Shown here piece by piece: positions 51,865 through 60,898 of a DNA stretch of 64,000 bases. This DNA comes from CALAGB01 sp963713965 (GTDB taxonomy: Bacteria; Chloroflexota; Chloroflexia; Thermomicrobiales; Thermomicrobiaceae): the NCBI GenBank assembly GCA_963713965.1, contig OY970217.1, positions 2,480,001 to 2,544,000 of the forward strand, in the 5' to 3' direction. The notes under the pieces are model-generated. The model saw nothing but the letters and a program-made list of their open reading frames with translations, had not been told where the DNA came from and did no database searches. The stretch's first letter is position 1, and every line of letters begins with the position of its first letter. The position numbers and the translations under genes were made by a program.

Positions 51865-52515
51865 CTACTCCTCTTCGGGTTCAGCGCCTTCATCAACCTC
51901 GGCTGGGAAGTCGCCCGTCTCCTCGGCGACCAATTCCTCGGCCGCTTCAGGCTGCGCGACGCGCTGCGGAGCCGAGAGGCGTACGACCATGTCATCAGCG
52001 GGTGTGAGGATCTCGACGCCGGGCGGAGGCGTAAGATCGCCAACCGTCAGGACATCGTCGATCTCCTTCAGGCCGGCAAGATCGATCTCAAGGTGCTGCG
52101 GAATGTTGGCCGGCAGACCGCGCACCTGCACGTCGGCGCGACCATGGTTCAACACTCCACCGGAATTCTCAGCCGGATGTCCGACCGTCACGATCGGGAC
52201 CGTCACCTCAGTCACTTTGTTGAGGTTCGGCGCGTAGAACTCGGCATGAATGAATGAGTTGCGCACCGGATGACGCTGTACGCCACGGATGAAGACCGTG
52301 TGCGTGGCGTCGCCGACCGAAAGTTCGATCAGCGAGGTTGATCCTGTCGTCTGAAAGACGCGGTCAAAGTCGCGCACCTCGATGCCGATCTTCTGAGGCT
52401 CGTCAATCGCCGGACCGTAGACGATGCCGGGCAGGACGCCGACGCGCCGCAGGCGTTTGACCTCTTTGCCGGTGGTCGAGCGTGGCTCGGCGGTCAGTTT
52501 CTCGTACTCGGGCAT
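51865..52515 (-). CDS. rplY: 50S ribosomal protein L25/general stress protein Ctc
   Basis: A 216-residue long-form L25 (CTC). The N-terminal 5S-RNA-binding domain includes YEKLTAEPRSTTGKEVKRLRRVGVLPGIVYG; the C-terminal TL5-like domain starts near FYAPNLNKVTEVTVPI. An acidic tail (VDEGAEPEEE) ends it. Binds 5S rRNA. Single gene. Confidence 0.95.
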   Translation of the reverse strand: MPEYEKLTAEPRSTTGKEVKRLRRVGVLPGIVYGPAIDEPQKIGIEVRDFDRVFQTTGSTSLIELSVGDATHTVFIRGVQRHPVRNSFIHAEFYAPNLNKVTEVTVPIVTVGHPAENSGGVLNHGRADVQVRGLPANIPQHLEIDLAGLKEIDDVLTVGDLTPPPGVEILTPADDMVVRLSAPQRVAQPEAAEELVAEETGDFPAEVDEGAEPEEE

Positions 52516-52917
52516 ACGTTCCTTACCTTGACGCTAGGCAGGGCTCGCACAATCACGTCGCGCGTTAGCTGCGCGAATGGATCACTGATCCGGAGTGTCT
52601 TCTGGACTGGCGGCGAGCTCCCGCGAAAATCGCGAATCTACGTCCTCAACGACTCCAACCGCTATTATCTCACGTCCCAGCTTTCCGCGTCCGGCAGCGC
52701 TTGCGCACTTTCCGCTCACAAACTGTTGTCAGTGCAGCATTGCGCATTGTGCTATGGTGATTGGTAGGGCTATACTGGATGCGCGGGATTGGGGTTGAAG
52801 AGATTTTCGCTCCGGTAAGGCGCGTGTCGTTGCGGCGCGCCCGGGGGAAGAGGTGGTGGCGCTTCAGGTCATCGTGCGACCGTCTGACCTGGAGAGAGGA
52901 AGGGAAAACGTCTGCCT
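52516..52917. other. Divergent intergenic region of rplY and the MarR gene
   Basis: About 400 bases. A TATACT box near 52777 may belong to the MarR transcript and a GAGAGAGGAAGGG lies before its start codon. No gene or RNA structure recognised. Confidence 0.45.
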
Positions 52918-53385
52918 ATGATTTCCACAGTCGCGACCAATGGCGCGGCTGATGTCACGGATGCCGACGGCCTGGTCGATTTACTCCGTCGAGCATTCGT
53001 TCAGTTTCAGCCCGGTGTTGAGTCGCTTGCCGAGTACTGGCCGCAACTCACCCTCCAACAGCTTCGTGTGATGCACATCCTCTATTGCGATGGCCCGACG
53101 CGCGTCTCGACGCTCGCGCAGCGTCTCAAGGTTTCGACGCCGACGGTCACGGGGATTCTCGATAGACTGGTCAATCGAGGGATGACCAGCCGCGACGATG
53201 ATCCGAGCGACCGACGCGTGGTACTTAACCTGCTGACGCCCGACGGAGTCAAGGTCATCGAGCATCTGCACCCGGTCAAGATCGATCATCTGAACGGTCT
53301 GATCGAGCGCTTTAACTCGCATGATCGCAAGAAGATCTATGACGGATTGAATCTCCTTCTTTCTGCATCAGCGGGCGCGTCCTGA
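52918..53385 (+). CDS. MarR-family transcriptional regulator
   Basis: A 155-residue winged-helix regulator. LTLQQLRVMHILYCDGPTRVSTLAQRLKVSTPTVTGILDRLVNRGMTSRDDDPSDRRVVLNLLTPDG carries the whole MarR DNA-binding region, including the DxRxxxxxLT wing. Targets unknown; it faces the PIG-L gene convergently. Confidence 0.92.
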   Translation: MISTVATNGAADVTDADGLVDLLRRAFVQFQPGVESLAEYWPQLTLQQLRVMHILYCDGPTRVSTLAQRLKVSTPTVTGILDRLVNRGMTSRDDDPSDRRVVLNLLTPDGVKVIEHLHPVKIDHLNGLIERFNSHDRKKIYDGLNLLLSASAGAS

Positions 53386-53413
53386 ACCAACCAGCATGCA
53401 GTGTCAATCAGAT

Positions 53414-53444
53414 CAATGGGCGGCGTCCTTTGCGCCGCCCATTG
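53414..53444. terminator. Hairpin between convergent genes
   Basis: A perfect 12-bp stem, CAATGGGCGGCG (53414-53425) and CGCCGCCCATTG (53433-53444), with a seven-base loop. There is no T-tract on the plus strand. It separates the MarR and PIG-L genes. Confidence 0.65.
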
Positions 53445-53480
53445 GTGTGAACGGCCACCGACATCGAGATGGTCGGGAGA

Positions 53481-54245
53481 TTACGCAAATCGAACGATTT
53501 TGAGTGTCTCAGCGAAGGGAAGCCCAACGGCTATTCCCTGCTCAGCCGCGCGGTCACGAAACGACTGGCGCAGCGCCGATGCATCGGAATGCTGGCTCGT
53601 GTGTTTCAGGCGAGCGTCGATCTTCCGCTCAATGATGGGACTGACGTCGACGAAGAGGTCGGGAATTCCAGACATGATCAGCCAGGCTTCTGGCGTCACG
53701 TGTGGCTCCAGGCCTTCTTGCGCTATCTGCTCCGGAAAGAAGAGGTGATCGCGCGCGTCGGGATACAGGGCGTCGATCGTCACTCGACCGACGGCGCGAT
53801 GATCGCGGTGGGCTGTGTACGCGGGCCAGGGGAATTCGGGATCGTGCGTCAGGACCAGATCGGGTTGATGCGTTCGAATTTGTCGCACGATCTTGCCACG
53901 AAACGCCGCGTCGATGGGGACCTCGCCGTCAGGGTACCTCAGGAAGGTGCTTGATGAGATGCCGAGAACCTGTGCGGCTTCGATCTGTTCGGACTCACGC
54001 TCCCGTGAAAGTCGTTCCGGGCTCATTGCGCGATCGGACGTCCCTTTTTCGCCGGAGGTGCAGACGGTCAGATGCACCTCGCATCCGGCCGCCGTGAGGA
54101 GAGCGACAGTGCCGCCGCAATGTGCCTCCACGTCGTCCGGGTGCGCGACCACGATCAATGCGCGACGTATCTTCGCCAGTCGAGGACTGGTGGCAGTAAT
54201 TACCTCTGGTGGCATGTCGGCAATTGAGCGATCTGGGATCGTCAT
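53481..54245 (-). CDS. PIG-L family deacetylase
   Basis: A 254-residue zinc hydrolase of the LmbE/PIG-L family. VVAHPDDVEAHCGG holds the metal-binding HPDD and AHRDHRAVG the third His ligand. The start MTIPDRSIAD is supported by GGAGAG just upstream. Homologues deacetylate N-acetylglucosamine-type substrates, as in mycothiol or bacillithiol synthesis; the substrate here is open. Confidence 0.9.
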   Translation of the reverse strand: MTIPDRSIADMPPEVITATSPRLAKIRRALIVVAHPDDVEAHCGGTVALLTAAGCEVHLTVCTSGEKGTSDRAMSPERLSRERESEQIEAAQVLGISSSTFLRYPDGEVPIDAAFRGKIVRQIRTHQPDLVLTHDPEFPWPAYTAHRDHRAVGRVTIDALYPDARDHLFFPEQIAQEGLEPHVTPEAWLIMSGIPDLFVDVSPIIERKIDARLKHTSQHSDASALRQSFRDRAAEQGIAVGLPFAETLKIVRFA

Positions 54246-54407
54246 CGGCTCTCCAAGGTTGTGAGATGATCGGTCGGGCATACGGGGGACGCAGGTGCAG
54301 GTTCGAATTCAGCATACGCTGGATGCGCGATCAGTCCAATCGACCGGGAGATGCCGGTGGGGAAGCGACAAGAGAGTGGTTGAATGCGAATTCGCAGTCA
54401 TAGGATG

Positions 54408-54436
54408 TTGACAGCCTAACGGATGTTCGGTAGAGT
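54408..54436 (+). promoter_or_regulatory. Sigma-70-type promoter of the carotenoid operon regulator
   Basis: TTGACA (54408-54413), 17-base spacer, TAGAGT (54431-54436). A short direct repeat CCTAACG occurs at 54415-54421 and 54439-54445, flanking the -10 box, and may bind the TetR protein encoded directly downstream. Confidence 0.7.
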
Positions 54437-54462
54437 TCCCTAACGAAAGGTAGGTTGGCTTG

Positions 54463-55065
54463 ATGGCCGGAGAGGAGAGCAGCGCCGCTCGCGAACGGGT
54501 GTTGCAGGTGGCTGAACGACTCTTCAGCGAGCGTGGGTATTCTTCCGTGACGTTGCGAGACATCGCCAGTGAGCTTGGGATTCGCCAGGCATCCCTTTAT
54601 CACCACGTTCCAGGCGGAAAGGAAGAGCTTTTCGTCGAGGTGACGGAGCGGAGTTTGGATCGGGCTCGAGTCGAGCTCGAGCGCGGTATCGCCGCAGCCG
54701 GAGAGAACCTGCGACAGCAGCTCAGAAGCGCCGCCGCCCTTCTTCTGGCACAACCGCCTTTCGACCTGGCGCGCATGATCCGCTCGGACATGCCGGCCAT
54801 CTCCGAAGTGCACGCGCGGCGCCTAACGCAGATCGCGCTGCGTTCACTGGTAATGCCGATCGAAGCCGCGTTCGCCGCCGCACGTGACCGAGGCGTGCAT
54901 GCCATGCCGCACGAGCGGCTTCTGGCGGGATCGTTCCTGGCGATCATCGAGACGGTGCAGGTGTCGCAGCGCTTCACCCCACTGTCCGGTCAGGAGATGG
55001 CAGACATGATGATCGACGTGATGATCGACGGACTGCGACCACGCGACGCCAGTGACTCGTGCTGA
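54463..55065 (+). CDS. TetR/AcrR-family regulator of the carotenoid operon
   Basis: About 200 residues. The helix-turn-helix is ERLFSERGYSSVTLRDIASELGIRQASLYHHVPGGKEELF; the C-terminal ligand domain is unremarkable. It is the first gene of the cluster, 39 bases before crtB, and likely regulates it and itself. ATG 54463 is preferred over TTG 54460. Confidence 0.88.
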   Translation: MAGEESSAARERVLQVAERLFSERGYSSVTLRDIASELGIRQASLYHHVPGGKEELFVEVTERSLDRARVELERGIAAAGENLRQQLRSAAALLLAQPPFDLARMIRSDMPAISEVHARRLTQIALRSLVMPIEAAFAAARDRGVHAMPHERLLAGSFLAIIETVQVSQRFTPLSGQEMADMMIDVMIDGLRPRDASDSC

Positions 55066-55104
55066 TCCATTCGCGTTCAACGCGGTGAGATAGGAAGCTG
55101 TTTG

Positions 55105-56082
55105 ATGTCGATGAAGCCGGCGTTCTCCTCCACGACTCATCCTTCGGGCGTTGATCCTGAGGCTTCGATCCGGCAATCGATGACGGTCAACGCTCGCACC
55201 TTCAGTTTAGCCGCGCGCTTTCTTCCCCCGGAGAAGCGCGCGGCGACGACGGTTCTCTACGCGTTCTGCCGTGAGGTGGACGACCTCGTCGATGAGCCTG
55301 TCCCAGGTCGGACCAAGACGGATGTGCGCGCCACGCTCGACACCTGGCAGTCCTGGCTCACGAGTGATCGAACGGCCAAGGGTCCGAGCGAGCCGTTGGC
55401 AAGCGAGCTGGCGCGAGTGATCGCGCGGTATGGGATACCAGTGCAGTATTTGATCGATCTGCTGGATGGCTTGCGCATGGACCTCGAGCCGGTCGCCTTC
55501 GAGGATGAGGCGGAGCTCCGCCGCTACTGTTACGGTGTCGCATCGACAGTCGGGTTGGGCATGGCGCACGTTCTGGGCGCGACGTCCGACGCCGCGTTGC
55601 GGGCCGCGGCCGATCTAGGTGCTGCAATGCAGCGTACGAATATTCTCCGTGATGTGGGGGAGGACCTTTCTTTTGGCCGTCTTTACCTACCAAAAAATAC
55701 TTTGGTTCAGTTCGATCTGACGCATCATGCGCTCCTCGACTTGTGGCGTTCGAACTCCGGCCCGGACGAGCACTTTCGGGCGCTGATGCGCGACGAGGTG
55801 GCGAGGACGCGGGCGCTCTATCAACAAGGGATGCCCGGCATCTGGCTACTGCCGTCCGACAGCCGTTTGCCAATTCTCCTGGCGACGCGACTTTATCGCC
55901 GCATCCTTACTGTCATCGAGCGCCGCGACTACGACACGCTGCGCCGACGAGCATCGACCTCACGGCATGAGAAGTTCGAAGAGGCGGCCATCGCGCTGCT
56001 AGTGGATCGCCTCTGGCGGCGAGGCGAGATCGCGCCACGACGTCCCGGTCTGGCCCCGATCACCTCGCTGCGAGAGACCTGA
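55105..56082 (+). CDS. crtB: Phytoene synthase
   Basis: About 325 residues, squalene/phytoene synthase fold. First Asp-rich motif CREVDDLVDE, second RTNILRDVGED; FSLAARFLPPEKR is the N-terminal substrate-binding helix. It should condense two geranylgeranyl diphosphates to phytoene. AGGAAG lies seven bases before the ATG at 55105. Its stop overlaps the next ATG by one base. No crtE gene lies in the window. Confidence 0.93.
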   Translation: MSMKPAFSSTTHPSGVDPEASIRQSMTVNARTFSLAARFLPPEKRAATTVLYAFCREVDDLVDEPVPGRTKTDVRATLDTWQSWLTSDRTAKGPSEPLASELARVIARYGIPVQYLIDLLDGLRMDLEPVAFEDEAELRRYCYGVASTVGLGMAHVLGATSDAALRAAADLGAAMQRTNILRDVGEDLSFGRLYLPKNTLVQFDLTHHALLDLWRSNSGPDEHFRALMRDEVARTRALYQQGMPGIWLLPSDSRLPILLATRLYRRILTVIERRDYDTLRRRASTSRHEKFEEAAIALLVDRLWRRGEIAPRRPGLAPITSLRET

Positions 56083-57248
56083 TGCGTCGACGTGTGCCCG
56101 AACTGTCGTCGATCCTTGCGGCCGCCGTGGCCGTGCCACAGCTCGTTCTCGGCGTGCGCGTCCTCTGGCGCATGCTGAGCACGGGAATGCGGTCGACGGT
56201 CATCCCTGAAAGCGACTGCGCCGGTAACGCCCGCGTGTCCGTCATCGTGCCGGTATTGGATGAAGTGAATCGGCTCGCACCTTGCCTCGACGGCTTGACC
56301 GCGCAGGGCATGGAAGTGGCCCAAATTCTGGTGGTCGATGGCGGGTCGACCGACGGCACTCAGAGTTTGGTGCGGTCATTCGCTGGGCGGGACGAGCGTA
56401 TCCGACTCATCGACGCCTCACCGGTCCCTGCTGGCTGGAACGGCAAAGCCTGGGGCCTGCAATGTGGCCTCTGGGCGGCATGTGATGCGTCTTCGTGGAT
56501 TCTGACGATCGACGCCGATGTGCGGCCGAGACCGGCACTGACGCGTTCGTTGCTGGACTTCGCCCGTATGCGCCGACTGGCCGTGCTGAGTGTCGCCACT
56601 CGTCAGGAGATCGTGACGCTGGGAGAGGGGCTGGTACACCCGGCATTCTTGACCACTCTCGTTTACCGGTTCGGCATTCCTGGCAACATCACCCACGATC
56701 CCGACGCGGTCCAGGCGAACGGGCAATGCTTCTTGATACAGCGAGAGCTATTACGTACCGTCGGCGAGTTCACGGCGGTGAAGGACTCGATCTGTGAGGA
56801 CGTCACGCTTGCGCGCCTCATCGCGGATTCGGGTGAGCCGGTTGGCTTCTTCGAGGCGGGAGATCTCGTCTCGGTCCGCATGTACGTGAACGGCTGGAGC
56901 ACGTTGCGTGAGTGGCCCCGGTCGCTGCCAATGCGGGATCAGTTCTTCGGCTGGCGTGATCTGGGTCGCCTGCTCGAAATCCTGACAATCCAGTCAGCCC
57001 CGTTGCCGCTGCTGGTGCTTGGTCGGGTTCTCAGGCTGCCGGCTTGGTTCACGTCATTACAAGCGCTTTTTCTCGTCACCCGTGTCGGTGTGCTGGTCGG
57101 GATTCGTCGCGCCTATCCACAGCGCCCGTGGACGTTTTGGGCGTCACCGCTGTTCGATCTGCCCGCGTCGATGCTGGTGCTCGCAAGCACTTTACGTCGA
57201 CGCTTCACCTGGCGGGGCCGTGCCCTGGCTCGCGGAGGAACCCCATGA
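56082..57248 (+). CDS. Family 2 glycosyltransferase (CruG-like, carotenoid)
   Basis: A 388-residue membrane-bound GT2 enzyme. One N-terminal helix, then VSVIVPVLDEVNRLAPCLDGL, LVVDGGSTDGT and TIDADVRP (the DxD), and two to three C-terminal helices. Its place between crtB and a CruF-type hydratase argues for transfer of a sugar to the hydroxyl made by CruF, as CruG does in cyanobacteria. Coupled on both sides: TGATG with crtB, ATGA with the next gene. Confidence 0.85.
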   Translation: MRRRVPELSSILAAAVAVPQLVLGVRVLWRMLSTGMRSTVIPESDCAGNARVSVIVPVLDEVNRLAPCLDGLTAQGMEVAQILVVDGGSTDGTQSLVRSFAGRDERIRLIDASPVPAGWNGKAWGLQCGLWAACDASSWILTIDADVRPRPALTRSLLDFARMRRLAVLSVATRQEIVTLGEGLVHPAFLTTLVYRFGIPGNITHDPDAVQANGQCFLIQRELLRTVGEFTAVKDSICEDVTLARLIADSGEPVGFFEAGDLVSVRMYVNGWSTLREWPRSLPMRDQFFGWRDLGRLLEILTIQSAPLPLLVLGRVLRLPAWFTSLQALFLVTRVGVLVGIRRAYPQRPWTFWASPLFDLPASMLVLASTLRRRFTWRGRALARGGTP

Positions 57249-58819
57249 CCACGATCCGCTCACTCTTCGGTGGACATCTCATTGCCCTCGCCTTTGGACT
57301 CGGTGGCTTGCTGATCGCCTTACCACATCCTGAGCTTTGGTCCGGCAGTCGCTTCGCCGCGCAGGTCTTCAGCTTCGGCATGACCTACGCCGGGTCACTC
57401 CATATCATCCTGGGTGCCGCGACCATGCTAGCGTTCGGGTGCGTCTTCCTCGGATTCCGCCGCACCTCGATCTTCTTCGTCGTCACCGTCTGTTGTTCCC
57501 TCAGTGCCGAGCTGATCGGCACCGGCACCGGTTGGCCCTTCGGCAACTACGCCTACACCGACGGGCTCGGACTGAAGGTCCTCGGACGGGTCCCCTTCAC
57601 CATCCCACTCTCCTGGTTCTTGATCGGCTTCTCAGCGTATTTACTGGGCAACGTGTTGGCCGCGACGCGTATCAAGCGACATCAGGCTGTCTGGGCTGTA
57701 GCCTTCGGCGCCTATCTGCTGACAGTCTGGGATCTGGTCCTCGATCCGGCAATGGCTAGTTCGTCCATGCCAATCCGCTTCTGGACCTGGTTCGAAAGTG
57801 GGCCCTACTTCGGGATGCCGATCCAGAACTTTGTTGGTTGGACCCTGACCGGCGTCCTCTTCATGACCATCAGCCGACTCCTCTGGCGACGGCCGGCGGA
57901 CGTTAGCGAGTTTCCCGCCTGGGTGCCGTTGAGCATCTATCTAGCGAACATGGGATTCGCCATGGCGCTCAGCCTCAGCGTCGGGTTGTGGCAGCCGACC
58001 CTCGCCGCGATCATCTTCGGCTGCGTGCCAGCCCTCTACGCCTGGTGGACACAACATACGGCCGACCCGGCGATCCCAATGCAACCTGCCATGCCGCCTC
58101 GAACCGTTTCTGAAACGATGATGCGGTCCGGCGCCCGGCTGATCGCCTCGCTCAAGCTCGATCTTGCCGTCGAAGGGGAAGCGAACGTACCGAGCCGCGG
58201 ACCGGTGGTCCTCGTCTGTCGTCATTACCACCATTTCTATGATGGCGTTGCGCTGCTTGCTCAATCTCCTCGGCATCTCCACATCTTGGTCGCGCTCGAC
58301 TGGATTGAGCGCCGACCGCCACGCCACCTGATGGAACGTCTGTGCCGGCTGGCTGGATGGCCGGTGATCTTGCGGCCGGAGGTTGCCGGTCGCTCCCAAC
58401 GATCGGCGTACCGGTCAACTGAACGCTTCGCTTACCTGCGGCGTGCGGCCGGGGAGGTCGATAACCTGCTTCGATCCGACAAAGCGCTGGTCATCTTCCC
58501 GGAGGGCTATCCGACCATTGATCCGACGTTCACGCCCAAACAGGGCGCGAACGAGTTCCTCCCATTTCAGTCCGGCTTTCTTCGTCTTATCGAGCACGCG
58601 CAACGCGACGGTAGCATCGTCCCGATCATTCCAGTTGGTCTCGCCTACGAGACCGGAGATCGCGCACGGCTCACACTGCGTTTCGGCTCACCAGTCCTCA
58701 TGCGCCACTCCGACGACCGAGCCCGCGTGCTGAGCGAGATCGAGCAGAGCGTTCGCACGTTGTCCCTCCCGTCTATTCCACTCGAGAGATCGTTTGTTCA
58801 GGAGGCAGTTCAACCTTGA
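57245..58819 (+). CDS. CruF-type carotenoid 1',2'-hydratase fused to a PlsC-like acyltransferase
   Basis: A 524-residue fusion. Residues about 1-275 form a polytopic CruF/DUF422 domain (GTGTGWPFGNYAYTD, VWDLVLDPAMA, FWTWFESGPYFGMPIQNFVGW). Residues about 290-515 form a lysophosphatidate-acyltransferase-like domain with CRHYHHFYDG in place of the usual HxxxxD block and the later FPEGYP. ATG 57245 overlaps the previous stop; a GGAGGAA site precedes it. The fusion suggests that one protein hydrates the carotenoid end and acylates the glycosylated product. Confidence 0.87.
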   Translation: MTTIRSLFGGHLIALAFGLGGLLIALPHPELWSGSRFAAQVFSFGMTYAGSLHIILGAATMLAFGCVFLGFRRTSIFFVVTVCCSLSAELIGTGTGWPFGNYAYTDGLGLKVLGRVPFTIPLSWFLIGFSAYLLGNVLAATRIKRHQAVWAVAFGAYLLTVWDLVLDPAMASSSMPIRFWTWFESGPYFGMPIQNFVGWTLTGVLFMTISRLLWRRPADVSEFPAWVPLSIYLANMGFAMALSLSVGLWQPTLAAIIFGCVPALYAWWTQHTADPAIPMQPAMPPRTVSETMMRSGARLIASLKLDLAVEGEANVPSRGPVVLVCRHYHHFYDGVALLAQSPRHLHILVALDWIERRPPRHLMERLCRLAGWPVILRPEVAGRSQRSAYRSTERFAYLRRAAGEVDNLLRSDKALVIFPEGYPTIDPTFTPKQGANEFLPFQSGFLRLIEHAQRDGSIVPIIPVGLAYETGDRARLTLRFGSPVLMRHSDDRARVLSEIEQSVRTLSLPSIPLERSFVQEAVQP

Positions 58820-60426
58820 GCTACTATGACATCGACACCTTCTCCACCGCCGGCGATTCATTCGACGATACGGAATCCGACGGCGTCATCGTCATCGGCG
58901 GGGGATTTGGAGGTCTCGCGACCGCCATTCGGCTCCAGTCGACCGGCCATGACGTGACCTTGATCGAAGCCCGTGAGCGAGTCGGTGGCCGTGCCTACCA
59001 ATTGCAGGACGCAGGCTTTACCTTCGACATGGGTCCCACACTCATCACCGCGCCCCATCTTTTGCGCGAACTATGGACGCTGGCAGGCCGAAACTTCGAC
59101 GACGACGTGAATCTCACGCCACTCAGTCCTGCCTATCGCATCTATTTTTCAGATGGTCGCCACTTCGATTACGGTCTTGGACCGGAGCAGGACGAGGAAG
59201 AGGTGGCCAAGTTCGATCCACGTGCCGCGCAAGGACTGCGCGACTTCCTCGCGGCAACCGAACAGATTTACCGCCGCGCCTTTGATGATCTGGCCGGCAA
59301 GCCCTTTGACAAGCTTTCGACCTTCCTGGGCGCCGTCCCGCAACTCGCTCGTCTGCGTGCCGACCGCAGCGTCTACGATCTGGTTTCACGCTATTTTCAC
59401 GATCCCAATCTCCGTATGGTCTTTTCGTTTCATCCCCTCTTCATTGGCGGCAATCCATTGCGGGCCAGCGCGATCTACAGCATGGTCCCTTACCTGGAGC
59501 GGCAGCACGGCGTCCACTTTGCGAAGGGCGGGATGTACAGCCTGGTTCGCGCCATGGAGCGACTTTTCCACGATGTGGGCGGTCGCGTGCTCGTCAACTC
59601 CCCAGTCGACGAAATCCGGGTGAGCAGCGGACGCGCAGCGGGTGTCAAGACACGCAATGGTGGCGAGCATCTGGCAGGGGCGGTGGTGGCGAACAGTGAT
59701 GTCGTGCGGACCCAGCTGGAGCTGCTGCCGCCCAGATATCAGCGACGAGGGACGAGACGGCGGCTGAGCCGTTACCGGCATTCCATGAGCTGTTATCTGC
59801 TCTATCTCGGTCTCGATCGACAGTACGCCCAGCTCAAGCACCACACCATCATCATGCCCCCCGACTACACGAAGCTCTTGCGCCAGCTCTTTGACGAGGA
59901 TGGCCTGCCCACCGATCTCGCCTTCTACTTGCACGTACCCTCCAAGACCGACCCGAGCATGGCGCCCGAAGGGGGCGAGAGTCTCTACGTGCTGGTTCCG
60001 GTGCCGCACCTCGGGCACGGTATCGACTGGGCGCGGGAGGAGGATGCGTTCCGCGATCGAATCATCCGCACGTTGGAGCACGATTTCGGGCTTGCCGGTC
60101 TGGAGGAGAGCATCGTTTGCGAGCATCGCTTCACGCCGCGCGATTTTGCGTCCGACCTGGGGAGCTGGCTCGGTTCGGCTTTCTCCGTCGAGCCGACACT
60201 CTTCCAATCCGCCTACTTTCGCCAGCACAACCGCTCGGACGACGTAGAAGGGCTCTATTTCGTGGGGGCCGGCACGCATCCCGGCGCCGGAATTCCGGGT
60301 GTGCTCCTCTCGGCTCAGGTCACGAGCGAGATGGTCAATCGGCAGCGTCCGCCGTTGCGGATGAGCACGCAGGTGGAGGAAGAACAGAGCGACATGCCGC
60401 GGATGGAGACCATTTGGCGCTCCTGA
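58816..60426 (+). CDS. crtI: Phytoene desaturase
   Basis: A 536-residue FAD-dependent desaturase. The dinucleotide fold is VIVIGGGFGGLATAIRLQSTGHDVTLIEARERVGGRAY; the C-terminal signature FVGAGTHPGAGIPGVLLSA is typical of CrtI. A TTG start overlaps the preceding TGA (TTGA), with CAGGAGG upstream. It should introduce several double bonds into phytoene to yield lycopene. Last gene of the operon. Confidence 0.93.
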   Translation: MSYYDIDTFSTAGDSFDDTESDGVIVIGGGFGGLATAIRLQSTGHDVTLIEARERVGGRAYQLQDAGFTFDMGPTLITAPHLLRELWTLAGRNFDDDVNLTPLSPAYRIYFSDGRHFDYGLGPEQDEEEVAKFDPRAAQGLRDFLAATEQIYRRAFDDLAGKPFDKLSTFLGAVPQLARLRADRSVYDLVSRYFHDPNLRMVFSFHPLFIGGNPLRASAIYSMVPYLERQHGVHFAKGGMYSLVRAMERLFHDVGGRVLVNSPVDEIRVSSGRAAGVKTRNGGEHLAGAVVANSDVVRTQLELLPPRYQRRGTRRRLSRYRHSMSCYLLYLGLDRQYAQLKHHTIIMPPDYTKLLRQLFDEDGLPTDLAFYLHVPSKTDPSMAPEGGESLYVLVPVPHLGHGIDWAREEDAFRDRIIRTLEHDFGLAGLEESIVCEHRFTPRDFASDLGSWLGSAFSVEPTLFQSAYFRQHNRSDDVEGLYFVGAGTHPGAGIPGVLLSAQVTSEMVNRQRPPLRMSTQVEEEQSDMPRMETIWRS

Positions 60427-60466
60427 CCTCCGAATCGTGAGAGGAGCGCCTCTGGCCATCCTGTGG

Positions 60467-60841
60467 CTACATGTTCGACTGCACCAGCACGAACTCGTTG
60501 CCGTCGGCATCCTTGAAGAGGGCCATCTTCATGCCCCAGGGCTGTACTTCGGGCGGCTGTGAGAACTCGACGCCGCGGCCGTGAAGCTGTTCGTAGGTGG
60601 TGTCCATGTCGTCGCAATCGAAGACAATATTGGCAAATGTGCCGATGCGATCCTCGAACCCAGGTGGCGTGTAGAGGACCAATACCGACTCCGCGCCCGG
60701 CGGCGATACCTCGATCCAGCGCGCGTCGGGACCGTTCGGGTCGTCGCGCAGCTTCTCGAATCCGAGCTTGTTGACGTAGAAGTCGACCGCTCGATCCTGG
60801 TCTCCAACGTAGACGTTGATGGCTCGCGCTTTGGTGATCAT
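60467..60841 (-). CDS. VOC family protein
   Basis: A 124-residue glyoxalase-fold protein: RAINVYVGDQDRAVDFYVNKLGFEKLRD at the start and the second module at NIVFDCDDMDTTYEQLHGRGVEF. Close in general pattern to small dioxygenase or glyoxalase-like proteins of unknown substrate. Convergent with crtI. Confidence 0.87.
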   Translation of the reverse strand: MITKARAINVYVGDQDRAVDFYVNKLGFEKLRDDPNGPDARWIEVSPPGAESVLVLYTPPGFEDRIGTFANIVFDCDDMDTTYEQLHGRGVEFSQPPEVQPWGMKMALFKDADGNEFVLVQSNM

Positions 60842-60898
60842 CGTGGACTTGCTCCTTTCACCCGGACAAACGCAGACACCTGGCTATGCCCCGCTCGG

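Noticed and set aside
54270..54330. tRNA suggested by GGTTCGAATTC
   Set aside because: No matching acceptor, D or anticodon stems around it; it lies in the PIG-L upstream region.
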